From the NCBI RefSeq assembly GCF_028823535.1, contig NZ_JAQIYM010000009.1, forward strand, positions 62,001 through 126,000: a stretch of DNA of 64,000 nucleotides, in the 5' to 3' direction. Both the position numbers and the translations under genes were made by a program. A model generated the notes under the pieces. The model worked only from the letters and a program-made list of their open reading frames with translations, had not been told where the DNA came from and did not search any database. Source of the DNA: Pseudomonas serbica. Its GTDB lineage: Bacteria > Pseudomonadota > Gammaproteobacteria > Pseudomonadales > Pseudomonadaceae. This document shows positions 59,693-64,000 of this stretch, piece by piece (within the stretch, counting starts at the first letter, position 1; each line of letters begins with the position of its first letter).

Positions 59693-60544
59693 ATGACAAC
59701 TGCTTTACAACAACCGTCACTCTCAAGCCAATGCATGGCCGAGTTCCTGGGGACTGCGCTGCTGATCTTCTTCGGCACCGGTTGCGTTGCCGCGCTCAAG
59801 GTCGCGGGTGCCAGCTTTGGCCTGTGGGAAATCAGCATCATCTGGGGGGTCGGCGTGAGCATGGCGATCTACTTGACCGCCGGAGTGTCCGGCGCTCATC
59901 TGAACCCTGCCGTGAGTATCGCACTGAGCCTTTTTACCGACTTCGAAAAGCGCAAACTGCCTTTCTATATCATCGCCCAAGTGGCGGGTGCCTTCTGCGG
60001 CGCCTTGTTGGTGTACACGCTGTACAGCAATCTATTCTTCGATTTCGAACAAACTCACCAAATGGTTCGCGGCACCGCTGCCAGCCTTGAACTGGCGTCG
60101 GTGTTTTCCACCTTCCCCAACCCAAGCCTGTCCACCGCCCAGGCGTTCCTGGTTGAAGTGATCATCACCGCCATCCTGATGGGCGTGATCATGTCGCTGA
60201 CCGACGACAACAATGGCCTGCCCAATGGCCCGCTGGCACCGATCCTGATCGGCCTGCTGATTGCGGTGATTGGCAGTTCGATGGGGCCGCTGACCGGTTT
60301 CGCGATGAACCCGGCGCGCGACTTCGGTCCTAAACTGATGACTTTCTTCGCTGGCTGGGGTGAAATTTCCTTCACTGGCGGCCGAGTCATTCCGTACTTC
60401 CTGATTCCGGTGTTTGCACCGATTGTCGGTGCCTGCCTGGGTGCTGTCGCCTACCGCGGCTTGATTGCCCGTCACCTGCCGGGGACTGCACCTGCTACAA
60501 AGGATGCACAACCTGCCATTGACGGCAAGCCCAGAACCTCTTGA
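59693..60544 (+). CDS. glpF: Glycerol uptake facilitator (aquaglyceroporin)
   Basis: 283 residues from the ATG at 59693, the start expected from homologues (MTTALQQPSLSSQC); in-frame upstream starts are less likely. The two NPA boxes HLNPAVSIA and AMNPARDFGP and six membrane segments plus two half-helices identify the MIP family. It lets glycerol diffuse through the inner membrane. It is the first gene of glpF-glpK-glpR, then glpD. Confidence 0.95.
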   Translation: MTTALQQPSLSSQCMAEFLGTALLIFFGTGCVAALKVAGASFGLWEISIIWGVGVSMAIYLTAGVSGAHLNPAVSIALSLFTDFEKRKLPFYIIAQVAGAFCGALLVYTLYSNLFFDFEQTHQMVRGTAASLELASVFSTFPNPSLSTAQAFLVEVIITAILMGVIMSLTDDNNGLPNGPLAPILIGLLIAVIGSSMGPLTGFAMNPARDFGPKLMTFFAGWGEISFTGGRVIPYFLIPVFAPIVGACLGAVAYRGLIARHLPGTAPATKDAQPAIDGKPRTS

Positions 60545-60620
60545 TTCCGTTGGCGCGCGCCCCTGCCCGTTTGATCGCGCGCCAGACTTCACTCTCCCTT
60601 TTTCGTCCAAGGCAATCGAC

Positions 60621-62126
60621 ATGACCGACACTCAGAATAAGAACTACATCATTGCCCTCGATCAGGGTACGACCAGCTCGCGCGCGATCATTTTCGATCG
60701 CGACGCCAACGTGGTCTGCACCGCCCAGCGCGAGTTCGCGCAGCACTATCCGCAAGCCGGTTGGGTCGAACATGACCCAATGGAAATTTTCGCTACCCAG
60801 AGCGCAGTGATGGTCGAAGCCCTGGCGCAAGCTGGCCTGCATCATGACCAGGTCGCAGCCATCGGCATCACCAACCAGCGTGAAACCACCGTGGTCTGGG
60901 ACAAGAACACCGGCCGCCCGATCTACAACGCGATCGTCTGGCAATGCCGGCGCAGCACCGAGATCTGCCAGCAGCTCAAGCGCGACGGCCACGAGCAATA
61001 CATCAGCGACACCACGGGCCTGGTCACCGACCCATACTTCTCCGGTACCAAGCTCAAGTGGATCCTTGATAACGTCGAAGGCAGCCGCGAACGCGCGCGC
61101 AACGGTGAGCTGTTGTTCGGCACCGTCGACAGCTGGCTGATCTGGAAATTTACCGGCGGCAAGGTGCACGTCACCGACTACACCAATGCCTCGCGCACCA
61201 TGCTCTTCAACATCCACACCCTGGAGTGGGATGCGAAGATGCTGGAAGTGCTGGATATCCCGCGGGAAATGCTCCCGCAAGTCAAATCGTCGTCGGAAAT
61301 TTACGGCCGCACCAAAAGCGGCATTGCCATCGGCGGCATCGCCGGTGATCAGCAGGCCGCCCTGTTCGGTCAGATGTGTGTCGAAGCCGGTCAAGCGAAA
61401 AACACCTACGGCACCGGTTGCTTCCTGCTGATGAACACCGGTGACAAAGCCGTGAAATCCAACCACGGCATGCTCACCACCATCGCCTGCGGCCCCCGTG
61501 GCGAAGTGGCTTATGCGCTGGAAGGCGCGGTGTTCAACGGTGGTTCCACCGTCCAGTGGCTGCGCGACGAATTGAAGATCATCAACGACGCCCACGACAC
61601 CGAATACTTCGCCAACAAGGTCAAGGACAGCAACGGCGTGTACCTGGTCCCGGCCTTCACCGGCCTGGGTGCTCCGTACTGGGATCCCTATGCCCGTGGC
61701 GCGTTGTTCGGCCTGACCCGTGGCGTGCGCGTCGATCACATCATTCGCGCCGCGCTGGAGTCGATTGCCTACCAGACCCGCGACGTGCTCGACGCCATGC
61801 AGCAGGACTCCGGCGAACGCCTCAAGGCCCTGCGCGTGGACGGTGGCGCCGTGGCGAACAACTTCCTGATGCAGTTCCAGGCCGACATTCTCGGCACCCA
61901 GGTCGAGCGTCCGCAGATGCGCGAAACCACGGCCCTGGGCGCCGCTTACCTGGCGGGCCTGGCCTGCGGCTTCTGGGGCAGCCTGGACGAATTGCGCGGC
62001 AAGGCAGTGATCGAACGCAAGTTCGAGCCGACGCTGGATGAAACGGCGAAGGAAAAACTCTACGCCGGCTGGAAAAAAGCCGTCAGCCGCACCCGCGATT
62101 GGGAGCCACACGAAGGCGCTGAATAA
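60621..62126 (+). CDS. glpK: Glycerol kinase
   Basis: 501 residues from the ATG at 60621 (RBS AAGG). FGGY kinase: ALDQGTTSSRAIIFDRD at the N-terminus, GGIAGDQQAALFGQ and GLGAPYWDPYARGALFGLTR further on, and RVDGGAVANNFLMQFQAD in the second domain. It phosphorylates glycerol to glycerol 3-phosphate, trapping what GlpF admits. It lies 76 bp after glpF. Confidence 0.97.
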   Translation: MTDTQNKNYIIALDQGTTSSRAIIFDRDANVVCTAQREFAQHYPQAGWVEHDPMEIFATQSAVMVEALAQAGLHHDQVAAIGITNQRETTVVWDKNTGRPIYNAIVWQCRRSTEICQQLKRDGHEQYISDTTGLVTDPYFSGTKLKWILDNVEGSRERARNGELLFGTVDSWLIWKFTGGKVHVTDYTNASRTMLFNIHTLEWDAKMLEVLDIPREMLPQVKSSSEIYGRTKSGIAIGGIAGDQQAALFGQMCVEAGQAKNTYGTGCFLLMNTGDKAVKSNHGMLTTIACGPRGEVAYALEGAVFNGGSTVQWLRDELKIINDAHDTEYFANKVKDSNGVYLVPAFTGLGAPYWDPYARGALFGLTRGVRVDHIIRAALESIAYQTRDVLDAMQQDSGERLKALRVDGGAVANNFLMQFQADILGTQVERPQMRETTALGAAYLAGLACGFWGSLDELRGKAVIERKFEPTLDETAKEKLYAGWKKAVSRTRDWEPHEGAE

Positions 62127-62221
62127 GCCAGGTTGAGGGCTCGTATCGGGATGTAACTGGTAGGGAGCAGATTCCTGCGGCATCATGGGCAAATTTTGCA
62201 CGGCAGCCCAAAGGACGCCCC

Positions 62222-62977
62222 ATGAATCTGCCTCCCCGTCAGCAGCAAATCCTCGAACTGGTCCGCGAGCGCGGCTATGTCAGCATCGAGGAAATGGCCA
62301 CGCTGTTCGTTGTTACCCCGCAGACCATCCGTCGCGATATCAATCAACTGGCAGAAGCCAATTTGTTGCGCCGCTACCACGGTGGCGCGGCTTACGATTC
62401 CAGTGTTGAAAACACCGCCTACGCCATGCGCGCCGATCAGATGCGCGACGAGAAACAGCGCATTGGCGAAGCCATCGCCGCGCAGATCCCAGACCACGCC
62501 TCGCTGTTCATCAATATCGGTACGACCACTGAATCCATTGCCCGTGCCCTGCTCAACCACAATCACCTGAAGATCATTACCAACAACCTGCATGTGGCCT
62601 CGATGCTCAGCGCCAAGGACGACTTCGACGTGCTGCTGACCGGGGGCAATGTGCGGCGTGACGGTGGCGTGGTCGGCCAGGCCAGCGTCGACTTCATCAA
62701 CCAGTTCAAGGTCGACTTTGCCCTGGTCGGCATCAGCGGCATCGATGAAGACGGCAGCCTGCTGGATTTCGATTATCAGGAAGTGCGGGTATCCCAGGCC
62801 ATCATCGCCAACGCCCGCAAGGTGATTCTCGCGGCCGACTCCAGCAAGTTCGGGCGCAACGCCATGATCCGCCTGGGGCCGATCAGCCTGATCGATTGCC
62901 TGGTCACCGACCAGCAGCCCGTGCCAGCGCTGACCCAGTTGTTGAATCAGCACAAGATTCGTCTGGAGGTCGTTTAA
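62222..62977 (+). CDS. glpR: Glycerol-3-phosphate regulon repressor GlpR
   Basis: 251 residues (RBS AAGGA). DeoR family: N-terminal HTH (YVSIEEMATLFVVTPQTIRR) and a C-terminal sugar-phosphate-binding DeoRC domain (FINIGTTTESIARALLNHNH, ILAADSSKFGRNAMIRLGP). It represses the glp genes and is released by glycerol 3-phosphate. Candidate operators are seen before glpD and, weaker, before glpF. Confidence 0.95.
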   Translation: MNLPPRQQQILELVRERGYVSIEEMATLFVVTPQTIRRDINQLAEANLLRRYHGGAAYDSSVENTAYAMRADQMRDEKQRIGEAIAAQIPDHASLFINIGTTTESIARALLNHNHLKIITNNLHVASMLSAKDDFDVLLTGGNVRRDGGVVGQASVDFINQFKVDFALVGISGIDEDGSLLDFDYQEVRVSQAIIANARKVILAADSSKFGRNAMIRLGPISLIDCLVTDQQPVPALTQLLNQHKIRLEVV

Positions 62978-63000
62978 CACCGAAGGTGCTTAAACAACCT

Positions 63001-63065
63001 GTAGGAGCCGGCTTGCCGGCGAAGGCGATCTCAGCAACGCCTTCGCCAGCAAGCCTGGCTCCTAC
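63001..63065. repeat. Inverted REP pair, GTAGGAGCCGGC type
   Basis: 63001-63023 and 63042-63065 are inverse copies with a short 18-bp interior, between glpR and glpD. It may insulate glpD from glpR transcription. Confidence 0.9.
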
Positions 63066-63094
63066 GGAACACACGCAATCCCTCCCGCCTTTTA

Positions 63095-63105
63095 AATGTT
63101 CGAAT
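63095..63105 (+). promoter_or_regulatory. glpD: GlpR half-site, distal, upstream of glpD
   Basis: AATGTTCGAAT contains a perfect match to the E. coli GlpR half-site WATKYTCGWW. It is repeated exactly 104 bp downstream (63199-63209). Confidence 0.5.
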
Positions 63106-63191
63106 ATTTTCCTTTAATCACCCTTCGATGAGTATTTTCAATCGAAGCCGACTGGCTGCGCGCGTCTTTATAGGCTAAGATTTTCGCAAAT

Positions 63192-63209
63192 GAACATTAA
63201 TGTTCGAAT
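63192..63209. promoter_or_regulatory. glpD: GlpR operator in the glpD leader
   Basis: GAACATTAATGTTC (63192-63205) is a perfect 14-bp palindrome. Its right arm continues as AATGTTCGAAT, a perfect GlpR half-site; the left arm read on the minus strand (AATGTTCATT) matches 9 of 10. It lies 40 bp before the glpD start, consistent with repression. Confidence 0.6.
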
Positions 63210-63248
63210 TCAAATACAGAAAATCAAAGAATTCCGAGGCCTTAGCCG

Positions 63249-64000
63249 ATGCCCACTACTCATTTGCCAACGCCGCCTCTCGCCGAGGTCTACGATATCG
63301 CCGTCATCGGTGGCGGCATCAATGGCGTTGGAATCGCGGCAGATGCCGCCGGTCGCGGCCTGTCGGTGTTCCTTTGCGAAAAGGATGATCTGGCCAGCCA
63401 CACCTCGTCGGCCAGTAGCAAGCTGATCCACGGTGGCCTGCGCTACCTCGAACATTACGAATTCCGTCTGGTGCGCGAAGCCCTGGCCGAGCGTGAAGTG
63501 TTGCTGGCCAAGGCTCCGCACATCGTCAAGCCCATGCGCTTCGTGCTGCCGCATCGCCCGCATCTGCGCCCGGCCTGGATGATCCGCGCCGGCCTGTTCC
63601 TTTATGACAACCTGGGCAAACGGGAAACGCTGGCCGGTTCAAAAAGCCTGAAGTTCGGCCCGGACAGCGCGCTGAAAAGCGAAATCACCAAAGGGTTCGA
63701 ATACTCCGACTGCTGGGTCGACGATGCGCGCCTGGTGGTATTGAACGCCATGGCGGCCCGGGAAAAAGGCGCCCACGTCCACACCCAGACTCGCTGCGTG
63801 AGCGCGCGCCGCACCAAAGGCCTGTGGCACCTGCACCTGGAGCGCGCCGATGGCAGCCTGTTTTCGATCCGCGCCAAAGCGCTGGTGAATGCGGCCGGCC
63901 CGTGGGTCGCCAAGTTCATTCGCGACGACCTGAAGATGGAATCGCCGTATGGCATCCGCCTGATCCAGGGCAGCCACCTGATCGTGCCGAAATTGTACGA
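63249..64000 (+). CDS. glpD: Glycerol-3-phosphate dehydrogenase (aerobic, FAD), N-terminal part
   Basis: ATG at 63249, with GAGG 9 bases upstream; about 250 codons are visible and the gene runs off the right edge. The FAD-binding motif is DIAVIGGGINGVGIAADAAG (~residue 17), followed by LCEKDDLASHTSSASSKLIH and GGLRYLEHYEFRLVREAL, which identify the GlpD family. It is a membrane-associated enzyme oxidising glycerol 3-phosphate to dihydroxyacetone phosphate and passing electrons to ubiquinone. It has its own control region with GlpR-like sites and is separated from glpR by a REP pair. Confidence 0.95.
   Translation, partial: MPTTHLPTPPLAEVYDIAVIGGGINGVGIAADAAGRGLSVFLCEKDDLASHTSSASSKLIHGGLRYLEHYEFRLVREALAEREVLLAKAPHIVKPMRFVLPHRPHLRPAWMIRAGLFLYDNLGKRETLAGSKSLKFGPDSALKSEITKGFEYSDCWVDDARLVVLNAMAAREKGAHVHTQTRCVSARRTKGLWHLHLERADGSLFSIRAKALVNAAGPWVAKFIRDDLKMESPYGIRLIQGSHLIVPKLY

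Overview
The window is chromosomal DNA from a Pseudomonas, most likely the P. fluorescens group. It is GC-rich, and the gene orders are those of the Pseudomonas core genome: lepA-lepB-rnc-era-recO-pdxJ, lptF-lptG / pepA-holC-valS and glpF-glpK-glpR-glpD. Thirteen inverted REP pairs (REPIN-like, 'GTGGGAGCGGGCTTGCTCGC' and 'GTAGGAGCTGGCTTGCC' types) sit between genes, as is typical of fluorescent pseudomonads. I see no prophage, transposase, CRISPR array, rRNA, tRNA or integrated plasmid. Both edges cut genes: a sigma-54 response regulator on the left and glpD on the right.

Left part (1-25.8 kb), mostly catabolic and accessory. A truncated DctD/MifR-type regulator precedes a KgtP-like dicarboxylate transporter that has a near-consensus sigma-54 promoter and two upstream palindromes. 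Next come a small secreted protein built from 13-residue repeats, a flavin reductase, small oxidoreductase-type genes and an AraC regulator. From 5.2 to 12.6 kb a leftward cluster encodes a polyamine-type ABC importer, an aldehyde dehydrogenase and an AruI-like guanidino-oxoacid decarboxylase, with a divergent LysR gene. This looks like an uptake and catabolism unit for arginine-derived guanidino compounds. It is followed by a divergent LysR/metallo-beta-lactamase-fold pair, pobR/pobA (4-hydroxybenzoate to protocatechuate), a DHA2 exporter, a two-cache periplasmic protein, a membrane-anchored coiled-coil protein with an epimerase, argP with an ACT-domain gene and argO, and sodB.

Middle part (25.8-49.6 kb), mostly housekeeping: purL with a yqfO-like gene; mltF; the lepA-lepB-rnc-era-recO-pdxJ series (translation factor, signal peptidase, RNase III, ribosome-assembly GTPase, recombination, vitamin B6); lptF/lptG (LPS export); pepA-holC-valS; rlmF; an HU gene; and ndpA with a membrane-tethered glutaredoxin.

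Right part (49.6-64 kb): a GST with an extra C-terminal domain, a YhbQ-like GIY-YIG protein, a SnoaL-like protein, a CynX-type MFS gene with its GntR regulator, grxD, a stand-alone molybdopterin oxidoreductase, argF translationally coupled to an orphan iron-type ABC ATPase behind a recognisable ArgR operator, ybaK, and the glp glycerol regulon.

Nothing here is an obvious large new system. The best leads are the tandem-repeat secreted peptide, the argF-ABC ATPase coupling, the guanidino-compound cluster, the unusual lepB-rnc spacer with a 39-codon ORF running into rnc, and a metallo-beta-lactamase-fold protein with altered metal ligands. Starts were set from ribosome-binding sites and family N-termini. 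All functional names rest on motif and family recognition by eye, not on searches.
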